Shown here: one piece after another, positions 27,797-37,399 of the stretch
How the letters are laid out: each line of letters opens with the position of its first letter
Position numbering within the stretch: the first letter of the stretch is position 1
Assembly (NCBI GenBank): GCA_947454715.1
Contig: CANGMZ010000007.1
Span: 1-52,832 of the forward strand
Direction of reading: 5' to 3'
Source: Chitinophagaceae bacterium
GTDB lineage: Bacteria; Bacteroidota; Bacteroidia; Chitinophagales; Chitinophagaceae
Length of the DNA stretch: 52,832 nucleotides
Program-made: the position numbers and the translations under genes
Notes under the pieces: model-generated
Seen by the model: the letters and a program-made list of their open reading frames with translations, nothing else
Databases searched by the model: none
What the model was told of the DNA's origin: nothing

Positions 27797-28984
27797 ATGC
27801 TGATGCACGAGGTGAAAACCGAAGCGGATAGAAAACTATTTATACAGGTAGCCGTTGATATTTATGCAAATGACCCTAACTGGATACGCCCGTTAGATAA
27901 AGATATCGAAGATGTATTCGATCCTGCAAAGAACAAATTTTTCAAACGTGGTGAGTGTACCCGCTGGATTCTCCGTGATAAAAAAGGGGACGCTATTGGT
28001 CGTGTTGCCACTTTTGTGAACAGACAATATAAAATGGAACAGCCTACAGGTGGTATAGGCTTTTTTGAATGTATTAACGATCAACACGCAGCTAATTTCA
28101 TGCTCGACTTTTGCCAGCAGTGGCACAAAGAAAGAGAAATGGAAGCGATGGATGGTCCTATAAATTTCGGAGAGCGTGATAAATGGTGGGGATTGGTGAC
28201 AGATGGCTTCTATAGCCCGCTCTATGGCATGAATTATAACCCACCCTACTACCAAGCCTTATTTGAAAGCTACGGCTTTGAAACTTATTTCAACCAGATA
28301 TGCTTTGGCATGAAGGTAAAGCAAAAACTGGAAGACAAATTTTATACACGCCATGCAGCCATTGCGGCAGACCCTAATTACAGGGCAGAGATGATAAAGA
28401 AAAGCAACATCTCCAAGTACGCTAAAGACTTCACTTATGTTTACAACAAAGCATGGGCTGGTCATGGTGGTGGCAAATCGCTGGAAGAAAAGACAGTACA
28501 AAAGATGTTTGCCACCATGAAGCCAGTTATAGATGAGCGTATTTCGTGGTTTGTGTACTATAAAGATGAGCCAATAGCAATTTGGGTAAATCTGCCTGAT
28601 CTAAACCAGTATTTCAAACATTTGAATGGGAAATTCGGCATCATTGAAAAGCTTAGATTCCTTTATTTGAAAACCTTTGGAAAATGTGACCGTTTTGTTG
28701 GGCTTGTTTTCGGTATCATTCCTGAATTTCAGGGAAAGGGTGTTGATGCATATATTATCGTTGAAGGCGCAAAAGTGATACAGCCAATGGTCAAATATGA
28801 AGACTATGAAATGTTATGGATTGGCGACTTCAACCCTAAGATGATTAACATTGCAGAAAGTCTGGGTACACACCGCAGCCGCACGTTGCGCACCTACCGT
28901 TTCCTATTCGACAGAACAAAAGAGTTTAAAAGACACCCGATGGTGGGTGCTGAAGCAAAAAGCAAAAAAACAGACGCGGCTTAA
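27797..28984 (+). CDS. Large GNAT-fold acetyltransferase-like protein
   Basis: 395 residues, soluble. It matches a Bacteroidota-common group of long proteins related to GNAT N-acyltransferases: an N-terminal half with DPNWIRPLDKDIEDVFDPAKN and RWILRDKKGDAIGRVATFVN, and a C-terminal half with VFGIIPEFQGKGVDAYIIVEG, where EFQGKG resembles the acetyl-CoA pyrophosphate loop (Q/RxxGxG/A), followed by EMLWIGDFNPKMINIAESLG. Two GNAT-like halves would account for the double length. Substrate unknown. Ends in a basic tail followed by a strong terminator. Confidence 0.75.
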   Translation: MLMHEVKTEADRKLFIQVAVDIYANDPNWIRPLDKDIEDVFDPAKNKFFKRGECTRWILRDKKGDAIGRVATFVNRQYKMEQPTGGIGFFECINDQHAANFMLDFCQQWHKEREMEAMDGPINFGERDKWWGLVTDGFYSPLYGMNYNPPYYQALFESYGFETYFNQICFGMKVKQKLEDKFYTRHAAIAADPNYRAEMIKKSNISKYAKDFTYVYNKAWAGHGGGKSLEEKTVQKMFATMKPVIDERISWFVYYKDEPIAIWVNLPDLNQYFKHLNGKFGIIEKLRFLYLKTFGKCDRFVGLVFGIIPEFQGKGVDAYIIVEGAKVIQPMVKYEDYEMLWIGDFNPKMINIAESLGTHRSRTLRTYRFLFDRTKEFKRHPMVGAEAKSKKTDAA

Positions 28985-29002
28985 TGAGTCTGCTTATAAA
29001 AC

Positions 29003-29036
29003 AATAGCGGCTGCTCCACCAGAGACAGCCGCTATT
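29003..29036. terminator. Terminator of the GNAT-like gene
   Basis: AATAGCGGCTG and CAGCCGCTATT enclose a smaller CTC/GAG stem with a CACCA loop. It might also act on the convergent fbp transcript. Confidence 0.8.
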
Positions 29037-29121
29037 ATAATATTATGTAGCTAATAAAGTGTTTGCTGTGGCATTACAAAACGAAATCCAAAAGTATACA
29101 CACTTTACCACGCTGATTATC

Positions 29122-30132
29122 TTACTTACCGTGCGCCATTGACAGCACTTTCTCTACCATTTTCTTAGAACCTATATAAACAGGCACTCTTTGATGTAGT
29201 TCAGTTGGTTGAATATCGAGGATGTCGATATCTCCGTTGCTTGCAATACCACCTGCTGCTTCAACAATAAATGCCATCGGATTACACTCATACTGCAAAC
29301 GTAATTTACCCTTTGGTGAACTACTATCGGCAGGATACATGAATAAACCACCCTTAATTAATGTACGGTGCAAATCACCAACCATAGAACCTATGTAACG
29401 ATGAGAATAAGGACGACCTTCTTCCTTATTAACTTCCATGCAATAGTTCAGATAAGACTTCAAACCTTCGCTAAATTTATTGCTATTACCCTGATTTACA
29501 GAGTAAATCTTACCATTTTCAGGGCATTTGATGTTAGGATGCGATAAGCAGAACTCACCTATAGACGGTTCTAATGTAAAACCATTTACACTCAGCTTAG
29601 TTGCATATACCATCATAGTGCTGGAACCGTAGATAATATAACCTGCTGCCATCAGCATATTCCCTGGCTGTAGAAAATCTGCTTCTGTACATGGCTTACC
29701 TAACTCACTTACACGGCGGTATATAGAGAATATTGTACCTATTGATGCATTCACATCTATATTGGAAGAACCATCGAGTGGGTCAAACAGTACTACATAT
29801 TTTGAATTGGCAGAGAAAGTATCTTCATAAGATACGTGATCATCGTTTTCTTCAGATGCGATACCTGCACAATCAGTACTGTTTTTCAATACATGTATAA
29901 GTGTTTCATCTGCAATTACATCGAGTTTCATCTGCTCTTCACCCTGAATATTAGATGTACCTTGCTTACCCAATATATCAGACAGGCCTGCTTTACGCAC
30001 CTGCTTATTAATGATTTTACCTGCCAGAGCTATATCCCTGAGCAAAGAAGATAATTCACCTGTTGCTTGTGGGAATTTCCGTGTTTCCTGAATAGTAAAT
30101 TCATCCAGTGTTATTAGTTGACCTTGTAGCAT
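29122..30132 (-). CDS. fbp: Class I fructose-1,6-bisphosphatase
   Basis: 336 residues. Hydrolyses fructose 1,6-bisphosphate to fructose 6-phosphate, the committed gluconeogenic step. Metal and substrate residues are in place: IASEEN (E94, E95), FDPLDGSSNID (117-126), YIGSMVGDLHRTL and CNPMAFIVEAAGG near the C-terminus. The redox-regulatory cysteines of the chloroplast enzyme are absent. A TAATTTTG box lies 27 nt before the ATG. Convergent with the GNAT-like gene. Confidence 0.96.
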   Translation of the reverse strand: MLQGQLITLDEFTIQETRKFPQATGELSSLLRDIALAGKIINKQVRKAGLSDILGKQGTSNIQGEEQMKLDVIADETLIHVLKNSTDCAGIASEENDDHVSYEDTFSANSKYVVLFDPLDGSSNIDVNASIGTIFSIYRRVSELGKPCTEADFLQPGNMLMAAGYIIYGSSTMMVYATKLSVNGFTLEPSIGEFCLSHPNIKCPENGKIYSVNQGNSNKFSEGLKSYLNYCMEVNKEEGRPYSHRYIGSMVGDLHRTLIKGGLFMYPADSSSPKGKLRLQYECNPMAFIVEAAGGIASNGDIDILDIQPTELHQRVPVYIGSKKMVEKVLSMAHGK

Positions 30133-30159
30133 TATAGTTTATATTATTTCTTTATCCTT

Positions 30160-30167
30160 CAAAATTA
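30160..30167 (-). promoter_or_regulatory. -7 promoter element of fbp
   Basis: TAATTTTG on the minus strand, exact consensus; leader about 22 nt. Confidence 0.5.
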
Positions 30168-30257
30168 ATAAAATTGGTGAAATAAATGGCATGACTGATG
30201 AATATAGCCCGTGTATCTATTGCTTTACATATTCTCTCATGTTGGGCTGAGCTTACG

Positions 30258-30265
30258 TATTTTTG
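30258..30265 (+). promoter_or_regulatory. -7 promoter element of the lipoprotein gene
   Basis: TATTTTTG, exact consensus, 35 nt before the preferred ATG; the longer reading frame would begin upstream of it. Confidence 0.45.
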
Positions 30266-30300
30266 CAACAATCTATTGCAACAACAATCATTCTACTATC

Positions 30301-31038
30301 ATGCACATACTGCAAAATGTATTTTCAAAAGTAATTCTTGCACTCACCATTTCTTATCTTCTCAGCGGGTGTATGATATTACGTGAAAGCGCTAAATATA
30401 CTTTTACTGACGGCGTGTATAGTACAACCAGATTTTCTAGAGATAAGAAAGTTTATGTACTGCATATAGATGAAGACACGCTGGCAGTTTTCCCGGTGAA
30501 GGAACATAAAGACTCTACAGAGATAATGACTGCTAAACGAGTGAATTATACCAGCACACAACGACGTTTTAAGGACAACAAAATGAGTCATACTTTCTAT
30601 AAACCCTCCTTTGACTTTGACTTAATGACCATTCCTCTTAAATTCCGTCCAGCAACAAATGACCTACCTAATCAACTGATTACGACTTTCAATGGTGCAT
30701 TGTTTGGTGGTTATCGTATTGATGCATATAAACTGAAATACAAACGCACACCACTCAATATGTATAAACAAACGACTAAGCACTTGGGCTATAGCGTTGG
30801 GCTGTATGCCGGTGTAGGCAGCACGTTTATAAATCCATGGGTTATTACTGAACCTAACTTCAATCTTGAATATGAAGGAATGACCATTATATCAGGTATA
30901 GCAGCTAATGTGGCTGCCGACAAGATAACTTTCGGAATTGCTCTGGGCTTCGACCACTTAATGGATAAAAACGCGAAATACTGGATATACCAAGGGCAGC
31001 CTTGTATTGGCTTTACACTGGGGCTAGATTTGTATTGA
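30301..31038 (+). CDS. Predicted lipoprotein, beta-rich, unknown family
   Basis: 245 residues from the preferred ATG; an in-frame start 90 nt earlier lies upstream of the promoter box. Lipoprotein signal with lipobox LLSGC (Cys23). The first part is a YTFTDGVYSTTRFSRDKKVY-like beta segment; the last 80 residues (LGYSVGLYAGVGSTFINP, ITFGIALGFDHLMD, CIGFTLGLDLY) look like outer-membrane barrel strands ending in an aromatic. It may be a lipid-anchored barrel or a protein that packs against one. Family not recognised. Confidence 0.62.
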   Translation: MHILQNVFSKVILALTISYLLSGCMILRESAKYTFTDGVYSTTRFSRDKKVYVLHIDEDTLAVFPVKEHKDSTEIMTAKRVNYTSTQRRFKDNKMSHTFYKPSFDFDLMTIPLKFRPATNDLPNQLITTFNGALFGGYRIDAYKLKYKRTPLNMYKQTTKHLGYSVGLYAGVGSTFINPWVITEPNFNLEYEGMTIISGIAANVAADKITFGIALGFDHLMDKNAKYWIYQGQPCIGFTLGLDLY

Positions 31039-31079
31039 TAAATTAATTTTCTTCAACCGATTACAGCTTCTTCACCTGA

Positions 31080-32621
31080 TTACTTTCCGGGAGTGACGCT
31101 GGCACTAAAGCCCTTTTTGTCTTTCAACGATAAATACGCACTTCCCAAATAATCAACAATATCCCCCGCAATCATTGCTTCCTGAGATAACTCTTTGGCG
31201 GCGAGATCACCTGCTACGCCATGTAAATACACACCAAGCATAGCAGCATCCTGAGGTGCGTATCCCTGCGCGAGTAACCCGGTTATTATACCAGTAAGTA
31301 CATCACCAGAACCACCTGTTGCCATGCCGGGATTGCCGGTCATATTATACCAGCAATCTCCTTCTGCAGTAATTATTACTGTGTTATGTCCCTTGAGAAC
31401 AATGTTAATATTGTAGCGCATCGCCTGTATTCGGGCATTGTCTACCTGTATCATGCTATTCGTATTTTCTCCAAACATTCTGGCAAACTCCTTAGGGTGG
31501 GGAGTGAGAATAGCGTTCTTAGGGAGTCTCGCCAATAATTCGCTGTGCTTACCTATAATGTTAAGTGCATCGGCATCAAGCACTACAGGATCCTTATATA
31601 CATCTAAGAAACCAGCTAATGCCTGCACACAATTATCAGTGGCACCCATACCCGGACCAATCCCAATGGCTGTATATTTTTCCCAATCTGAGATTGAACA
31701 AATAGAGGTATCGCCTGTGGTGATGCACATAGCTTCCGGCACTGCCGTTTGCACTACCGAGTAGCCACATACCGGCAGCATTGCCGTTACTAACCCCGCA
31801 CCACTGCGTAATGCAGCACGCGTGCTCAATACTACTGCTCCTGTCTTGCCATAACTACCACCTACCATCAATGCACTACCATACGTGCCTTTATGACCAA
31901 ATGCAGTTCGCGGCTTGTATATAGCCAATATATCTTCCCGCTCCAAAGTTCGGTAATGTGTGTGGGTCGACTGTATAAATGTCTGATCTAAACCAATATC
32001 CAACACATGAACATTGCCTGCTGCAGGAGCTGATTCAGGATGAAAAAAACTGCGCTTATAAAACTGAAAACTAAGGGTGTCATTCACCTGTAACACAGGA
32101 GCATCTTTGTCAGTGATAATATCTGCAGGCAAACCACTTGGAATGTCAATGGCAATCTTACGATTGTTCATGCGATTCACCCGCTGAATAAAACCACCGA
32201 TCCAGCCATCAGCAGGGCGACTAAGCCCGGTTCCCAATATGGCATCAATAATCACTACATGCTGCGGAAGATCAGTTATATAAGCATCCGGCTCCACTAC
32301 TGTTACCAGTTGCTCATTAATTTGTCTGAGTTTTTGCAAATTAGCAGCACAATCTGCAGACATTTCTTTACCAAAATTCAGCAAGAACGCCTTTACTCCA
32401 TAAGACCGCTGATGCAACAGCCTGGCGATTGCCAGACCATCTCCACCATTATTACCGGTGCCACATAAAATAACGAAAAGAGCATCTCTGGAAAAATTAT
32501 TTCGCAACCAGTCCACACACTTGTTGGCTGCCCGCTCCATCAACTCACCGGATTTAATACCGGTAGCATTTATAGTCTGTGTATCACATTCATGGATTTG
32601 AGCGGCAGAGAAAATTTTCAT
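31080..32621 (-). CDS. nnr: Bifunctional NAD(P)H-hydrate repair enzyme (epimerase plus ADP-dependent dehydratase)
   Basis: 513 residues, the standard two-domain form. The N-terminal YjeF_N epimerase domain has GTGNNGGDGLAIARLL (53-68) and VIDAILGTGLSRP. The C-terminal YjeF_C dehydratase domain has HKGTYGSALMVGGSYGKTGA, TPHPKEFARMFG and the ATP/ADP-binding GNPGMATGGSGDVLTGII. Together they epimerise and dehydrate damaged NAD(P)HX back to NAD(P)H. Convergent with the upstream lipoprotein gene and followed on the same strand direction by no clear partner. Confidence 0.95.
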   Translation of the reverse strand: MKIFSAAQIHECDTQTINATGIKSGELMERAANKCVDWLRNNFSRDALFVILCGTGNNGGDGLAIARLLHQRSYGVKAFLLNFGKEMSADCAANLQKLRQINEQLVTVVEPDAYITDLPQHVVIIDAILGTGLSRPADGWIGGFIQRVNRMNNRKIAIDIPSGLPADIITDKDAPVLQVNDTLSFQFYKRSFFHPESAPAAGNVHVLDIGLDQTFIQSTHTHYRTLEREDILAIYKPRTAFGHKGTYGSALMVGGSYGKTGAVVLSTRAALRSGAGLVTAMLPVCGYSVVQTAVPEAMCITTGDTSICSISDWEKYTAIGIGPGMGATDNCVQALAGFLDVYKDPVVLDADALNIIGKHSELLARLPKNAILTPHPKEFARMFGENTNSMIQVDNARIQAMRYNINIVLKGHNTVIITAEGDCWYNMTGNPGMATGGSGDVLTGIITGLLAQGYAPQDAAMLGVYLHGVAGDLAAKELSQEAMIAGDIVDYLGSAYLSLKDKKGFSASVTPGK

Positions 32622-32693
32622 GCTACTAAAATAAGATATTTCTTGCTGAGGCTATATTAAAAATTGACATCCCCCACCTAATATACTCAGCTA

Positions 32694-33719
32694 TCAATAA
32701 TAGAGATATTCATATTCTACAACAGCTACAAGCTCCTTTTTACCATTTTTAACTGCATACTTTTTCTTAGTCAGTATATTACCCGTGGTATCATAAGTAT
32801 ATTCATCATACTCTTCAACATCCGGCACAGAAAAATGAGCCCCTTTATAACTATGGAATTCAATTCTGTTACCATGATTATCATACTTACTGATATACTT
32901 ATCTAAACAAGAGCCATCGCCATTGTAACGAACCATTTCTAACCTATGCCCATCGGCATCATATTTACTGGAATCTTTACTAATAAGCGTGCTATCTGCT
33001 TTATACTGAGCACCATACAAATAATTACCCTTCTCATCATACTTACACAGCCACAACGACTTTACTTTACCAGAGTCAAAGGACTTTCCACCGGTTTTGA
33101 ATCCGTTCTCATCAAAAGTATAATTGACCTTGTCCATAAAACGCCCTTCACCTGTGTTATCAAAAGCCATCTCTATGAGGTTATCATCATTGTCATACTT
33201 AAATCTGCTCGCCCAATCCATCTGCTTTCCCTTACTGTCATAGCTTACACTAGCTATCTCATTTCCTCTGCTGTCATTGGTGATCACATTTCTATGCGCC
33301 AAATTGCCATCAGCAGAATACGTATAAGCCGCAGTATCATTATTATTGGCATCATACATAATCATAGTCTTTTTATCCGGCTTGCCATCATCTGTATAGC
33401 TATTCGATTCTGTTATATATCCATTTGCATTATAGGAATCATCACCCCAGGAGTCGAGTGTGCGTTGCTCCTTATCTCCCTTCATTGTGATGATGTATTC
33501 TTTTATTGTCACTTTTTTAACCTTGCCTTTCAGACTGTTACGCTCCCATGTAAGGTGTTTTTCCAGGTTGTTGTTTTTCGCCAATCGATCTTTAGCACTC
33601 ATCTTGGGGTGTCCGGCTTTGGAGACTGTCTCTGTAGTACCCGATTTGCCGTTTCCGCAAGATGCTGCCAAAATTGCGACCCCGGCAATTAATAAAATAT
33701 TTTTGATACGTACATTCAT
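32694..33719 (-). CDS. Lipoprotein with YD/RHS-like repeats
   Basis: 341 residues. Signal peptide with lipobox LAASC (Cys21). After a linker, from about residue 85 it is made of 20-25-residue repeats with the pattern Y(D/S)..GN...(Y/F), for example MYDANNNDTAAYTYSADGNL, KYDEKGNYLYGAQY and KYDNHGNRIEFHSY. This resembles the YD repeats of RHS/teneurin shells, but it is far too short to form an RHS cocoon and has no toxin C-terminus. Likely a small surface or periplasmic beta-structure; similar lipoproteins are common in Bacteroidota and uncharacterised. Confidence 0.75.
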   Translation of the reverse strand: MNVRIKNILLIAGVAILAASCGNGKSGTTETVSKAGHPKMSAKDRLAKNNNLEKHLTWERNSLKGKVKKVTIKEYIITMKGDKEQRTLDSWGDDSYNANGYITESNSYTDDGKPDKKTMIMYDANNNDTAAYTYSADGNLAHRNVITNDSRGNEIASVSYDSKGKQMDWASRFKYDNDDNLIEMAFDNTGEGRFMDKVNYTFDENGFKTGGKSFDSGKVKSLWLCKYDEKGNYLYGAQYKADSTLISKDSSKYDADGHRLEMVRYNGDGSCLDKYISKYDNHGNRIEFHSYKGAHFSVPDVEEYDEYTYDTTGNILTKKKYAVKNGKKELVAVVEYEYLYY

Positions 33720-33873
33720 TTGAAAAGCAGTTTGTGATTATATAAAAGTAGATAACAATAGTACATCTTCAACGATAATTGAGGATATTTCGTACATAAT
33801 CCCCTCTTTTTTGTATGGTCAATATATTTATAGTAGCTTTATGCTTTAAACAATACGAAACTTATTTTAGTAT

Positions 33874-34464
33874 ATGAGCAAATCGTTACTACTCTTATTG
33901 GCTTTATTCTCAATATTGGTTGCCTGTAATAAGACGCCCGATCCGCAATCTGATGTGACTACTAACCTACGAACGGGAAAGTGGAAAATAGCCTCCGGTA
34001 CGGTAACCATGAGAGCACCAAATGGAGTAAAAGCAGATCAGCCATATTACCCATATCTGCGTAAAACCTGTATGCAGGATGATTACATAATCTTTGATTC
34101 AGCTAATCACGGTGCGGTATATAGCAATTCTACTCATTGCTCAGTTGCAGATGCAGATTCTATCAGTTTTGTATGGCATTTGAAAAACAATGATAAGAAC
34201 ATAGACTTGTTCAATGTATATTGGATGATTGACTCTATCAGCCAGCAGATAGCACTTAATTCATCAAGTATATATGTAGCTACATACAGCAACGCAACTT
34301 CACATGAGGCAAACATCAGAGATGGAAAGTTGAGCAATGTAACAGCAAGCTCCTTTACATTGGAATATTCACTTATCGGTCAATACCTCGATACAACAGG
34401 GAACCCTGCATCACCGGTGGCAAAGCCTGATACCTTTGAGTTTCATGTAAATTACACACATTAA
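33874..34464 (+). CDS. Predicted lipoprotein, unknown family
   Basis: 196 residues. Lipobox LVACN (Cys18) after a short hydrophobic stretch. The mature part begins with a Thr/Asn-rich linker and a GKWKIASGTVTMR strand, has two Cys (CMQDD and HCSVAD, possible disulfide), and is beta-rich. The layout, a small lipoprotein opening with GxWxI, resembles lipocalin-like Bacteroidota lipoproteins, but I cannot confirm that fold. Divergent from the YD-repeat lipoprotein; a terminator follows. Confidence 0.65.
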   Translation: MSKSLLLLLALFSILVACNKTPDPQSDVTTNLRTGKWKIASGTVTMRAPNGVKADQPYYPYLRKTCMQDDYIIFDSANHGAVYSNSTHCSVADADSISFVWHLKNNDKNIDLFNVYWMIDSISQQIALNSSSIYVATYSNATSHEANIRDGKLSNVTASSFTLEYSLIGQYLDTTGNPASPVAKPDTFEFHVNYTH

Positions 34465-34485
34465 TAATTAATTCAGTACGACAGG

Positions 34486-34515
34486 AAACCACCAGCCCTG
34501 TGCCGGTGGTTTTTT
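34486..34515 (+). terminator. Terminator before thrS
   Basis: AAACCACC pairs with GGTGGTTT across an 11-base interior, followed by TTTTC. Confidence 0.7.
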
Positions 34516-34534
34516 CATAGATAACTTTCCTTCG

Positions 34535-34542
34535 TACCTTTG
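34535..34542 (+). promoter_or_regulatory. -7 promoter element of thrS
   Basis: TACCTTTG, exact consensus, with TTTC 18 nt upstream as a weak -33; leader about 21 nt. Confidence 0.5.
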
Positions 34543-34567
34543 CACAACTTTACAAGTACAATATTTT

Positions 34568-36526
34568 ATGATACACATTACTTTACCCGATGGCGCAGTG
34601 CGTGAATATGAAGCGGGCGTTTCAGCGGGAGATATAGCAAAATCAATTAGTGAAGGTTTAGCACGCAAGGTGCTCGCTGCAGAAGTGAACGGAGAAGTAT
34701 GGGATTCGTCTCGCCCTATTCATACAGATGCCAGCCTTAAGCTACTTACTTGGGACAATCAGGAAGGTAAATCAACTTTCTGGCACTCTTCTGCCCACCT
34801 TATGGCAGAAGCACTCGAAGCACTGTACCCTGGTGTAAAACTGGGTATAGGTCCTGCTATAGAAACTGGGTTCTATTACGACATTGACCTTGGTGACCGT
34901 AGCATAGGTGAAGAAGACCTGAAAAAGATAGAAGCTAAAATGAAAGAGTTGGCAGGAGCCAAGTCTGAATATGTAAGAAAAGACGTTTCTAAAAGTGATG
35001 CGCTGGCTTACTTTACTGAAAAAGGTGACCAGTACAAACTGGAATTGATTGATGGTCTTGAAGATGGCAACATCACTTTCTATACACAGGGTGGCTTTAC
35101 CGATCTATGCCGCGGCCCGCATATACCTAACACAGGCTTTATAAAGGCAGTAAAACTTACCAATATTGCCGGTGCATACTGGAGAGGTAATGAAAAAAAC
35201 AAAATGCTTACCCGCATATATGGCGTTACATACCCTAATCAGAAAGAATTGGACGAGTATGTATTGCTGATGGAAGAAGCAAAAAAGCGCGACCACCGCA
35301 AGCTAGGTAAGGAACTGGAATTGTTCACTTTTTCAGAAAAAGTGGGTAGCGGTTTAGCTTTATGGTTGCCTAATGGAGCTATGCTTCGTGACAGACTGCA
35401 ACAGTTCCTGCAAAGAGCACAGCTTGAAACAGGTTACCTACCGGTTATCACTCCGCATATAGGTAGCAAGCAACTCTATGTAACATCCGGTCACTGGGAA
35501 AAGTATGGCAAGGATAGCTTCCGCCCTATTACTACCCCACAGGAAGGTGAAGAGTTTATGCTCAAACCAATGAATTGCCCGCACCACTGCGAAATATACA
35601 AATCATCACCTAAGTCATATAAAGACCTTCCTTACCGTTTAGCTGAGTTTGGCACTGTTTACCGTTACGAGCAAAGCGGTGAGCTACACGGACTTACACG
35701 AGTTCGTGGCTTTACTCAAGATGATGCACACTTGTTCTGCACTCCTGAGCAGGTTAAGGATGAATTCAAAAAAGTGATAGATCTGGTACTTTTCGTATTT
35801 GAATCACTTGGCTTTACGGAATACACCGCACAAATATCACTGCGCGATCAGGAAGACCGCAGTAAATACATAGGTAGCGAAGAAAACTGGGTAATCTCTG
35901 AAAACGCTATCATAGAAGCAGCAGCAGAAAAAGGCCTGAAAACAGTTACAGAATATGGCGAAGCTGCATTCTACGGTCCTAAGCTCGACTTTATGGTGAA
36001 GGATGCACTGGGCCGTAAATGGCAGTTGGGCACAATTCAGGTAGATTATAACTTACCGGAACGCTTTGAGCTGGAATATGTAGATAGCGACAACACCCGC
36101 AAACGCCCGGTAATGATACACCGTGCACCTTTCGGCTCTATGGAGCGCTTTATAGCAGTGTTGTTAGAACACTGTGCCGGTAATTTCCCATTGTGGTTAG
36201 CACCACATCAGGTGAAAGTATTACCTATCAGTGATAGATATAACGAATATGCAGAAAGCGTAGTACGCACACTTGCAGCAGAAGATATTCGTGCTACAGT
36301 TGATGACAGAAACGAAAAAATTGGTCGTAAAATCCGCGATACGGAAATTATGAAAGTACCTTACATGCTTATTGTGGGCGAAAAAGAAATGAACGAGAAC
36401 ACCGTTTCCGTTCGTAAACATGGCGACGGCGATAAGGGTGCTGTATCTGTGGCTGACTTTGCCAACGAAATGCGCGCTATTGTTAAGGAGCAAATGAAAG
36501 GAAAGAAGGCTACAACAGCTAACTAA
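34568..36526 (+). CDS. thrS: Threonyl-tRNA synthetase
   Basis: 652 residues, full length. TGS domain (1-61), editing domain with [11 protein letters not shown] and the [12 protein letters not shown] zinc/hydrolytic motif, class II catalytic core with [12 protein letters not shown] (zinc Cys near residue 336), [20 protein letters not shown] (motif 2) and [20 protein letters not shown] (motif 3), and a C-terminal anticodon-binding domain. In many bacteria thrS is followed by infC, rpmI and rplT; here an acetyltransferase gene and a terminator separate it from infC. The region just upstream shows a promoter and no obvious T-box or tRNA-like leader. Confidence 0.97.
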   Translation: MIHITLPDGAVREYEAGVSAGDIAKSISEGLARKVLAAEVNGEVWDSSRPIHTDASLKLLTWDNQEGKSTFWHSSAHLMAEALEALYPGVKLGIGPAIETGFYYDIDLGDRSIGEEDLKKIEAKMKELAGAKSEYVRKDVSKSDALAYFTEKGDQYKLELIDGLEDGNITFYTQGGFTDLCRGPHIPNTGFIKAVKLTNIAGAYWRGNEKNKMLTRIYGVTYPNQKELDEYVLLMEEAKKRDHRKLGKELELFTFSEKVGSGLALWLPNGAMLRDRLQQFLQRAQLETGYLPVITPHIGSKQLYVTSGHWEKYGKDSFRPITTPQEGEEFMLKPMNCPHHCEIYKSSPKSYKDLPYRLAEFGTVYRYEQSGELHGLTRVRGFTQDDAHLFCTPEQVKDEFKKVIDLVLFVFESLGFTEYTAQISLRDQEDRSKYIGSEENWVISENAIIEAAAEKGLKTVTEYGEAAFYGPKLDFMVKDALGRKWQLGTIQVDYNLPERFELEYVDSDNTRKRPVMIHRAPFGSMERFIAVLLEHCAGNFPLWLAPHQVKVLPISDRYNEYAESVVRTLAAEDIRATVDDRNEKIGRKIRDTEIMKVPYMLIVGEKEMNENTVSVRKHGDGDKGAVSVADFANEMRAIVKEQMKGKKATTAN

Positions 36527-36541
36527 TAAAATAGTTTCGAT

Positions 36542-36578
36542 AATGACAAAGCCCGCCAATATGGTGGGCTTTGTCATT
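36542..36578. terminator. Strong terminator after thrS
   Basis: AATGACAAAGCCCGCC and GGTGGGCTTTGTCATT form a 16-bp stem with one wobble pair and a five-base loop. It separates thrS from the following genes. Confidence 0.85.
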
Positions 36579-36613
36579 ACATACAAACAGCGTACTAGAA
36601 ATTAATATTGAAA

Positions 36614-37072
36614 ATGAAAATATTGAAAACTAAAGAATTGACGAGTCTTCAATCTGAGCAAATCAATCAGTTATGGAATGATGAATATCCACTAAAATTG
36701 AAAAATCGATTTTCTATTTTACTTGATGACACAGAAAGCCATAATCACTACTTAATCGAAGATTCTGAAAAAAATGTTATTGCATGGGCCGTTGATTTTA
36801 AAAAAGAAAACCAAATTCGATTTTCAATTATTGTTTCGTCAATTCACAAAGGAAGCGGGCTTGGAGGACTATTAATTAATAAGCTGAAAGAAGAAAATAA
36901 AGAATTTTATGGTTGGGTTATCGACCACAATAATGATTTAAAAAGTAACGGAGAAAATTACAAATCGCCTATGCCTTTTTATATGAAATACGGATTTGAA
37001 ATTTTAACTGATATAAGAATTGACAGTGAAATGATAACGGCTGTATTGATTAAATGGACTTCAAACAAATGA
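36614..37072 (+). CDS. GNAT-family N-acetyltransferase, AT-rich
   Basis: 152 residues starting at the ATG (a TTG two codons earlier is less likely). The beta-alpha core shows HYLIEDSEKNVIAWAVDF, IRFSIIVSSIHKGSGLGGLLINKL (acetyl-CoA loop HKGSGLGG) and PFYMKYGFEIL. Substrate unknown. The gene is distinctly more AT-rich and Lys/Asn-rich than thrS and infC, and it interrupts a conserved gene order, so recent acquisition is plausible. No promoter box or terminator stands out around it. Confidence 0.82.
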   Translation: MKILKTKELTSLQSEQINQLWNDEYPLKLKNRFSILLDDTESHNHYLIEDSEKNVIAWAVDFKKENQIRFSIIVSSIHKGSGLGGLLINKLKEENKEFYGWVIDHNNDLKSNGENYKSPMPFYMKYGFEILTDIRIDSEMITAVLIKWTSNK

Positions 37073-37399
37073 AAATAGCAGCAGTATAAATAATAGAAAA
37101 ATCAAACAAAACGAATGAATATATAAAATAAAGATTGCTGATGACATATTTGAGATAAAAGGAAATGTAGTATTAATAGTATTTCCTATGATAATCCGCT
37201 TGATTTTGGATTTTTTACCTACTAAATAATATAATCACATAGCCACGTACACCAAAAGCTGAACATACTTTTTAGTTAAATTAGAAAGAAATATTAGACA
37301 CTTTTGGCAAAATGAGCAGCAATAAAAATTTTATAATTAGCTTTGAGTAATTACCAAACAAATATTTTATTTTTGCCAATAAAATTTTAAAACCAATTA
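37073..37399. other. AT-rich intergenic region between the acetyltransferase gene and infC
   Basis: About 330 bases, AT-rich like the gene before it. No coding frame or clear repeat is visible. The last 60 bases carry the infC promoter. The composition suggests it belongs to the same inserted segment. Confidence 0.4.
37342..37375 (+). promoter_or_regulatory. Promoter of infC
   Basis: TTTG (37342-37345), 22-nt spacer, TATTTTTG (37368-37375); ATG 24 nt further on. Confidence 0.55.

Noticed and set aside
32946-33692. 248-codon plus-strand frame opposite the YD-repeat lipoprotein
   Set aside because: Isoleucine-rich shadow of a repetitive gene; the minus-strand protein has a lipobox and coherent repeats.
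32694-33719. RHS-type polymorphic toxin
   Set aside because: Too short, lipoprotein-anchored, with no RHS core or toxin C-terminus and no immunity gene.
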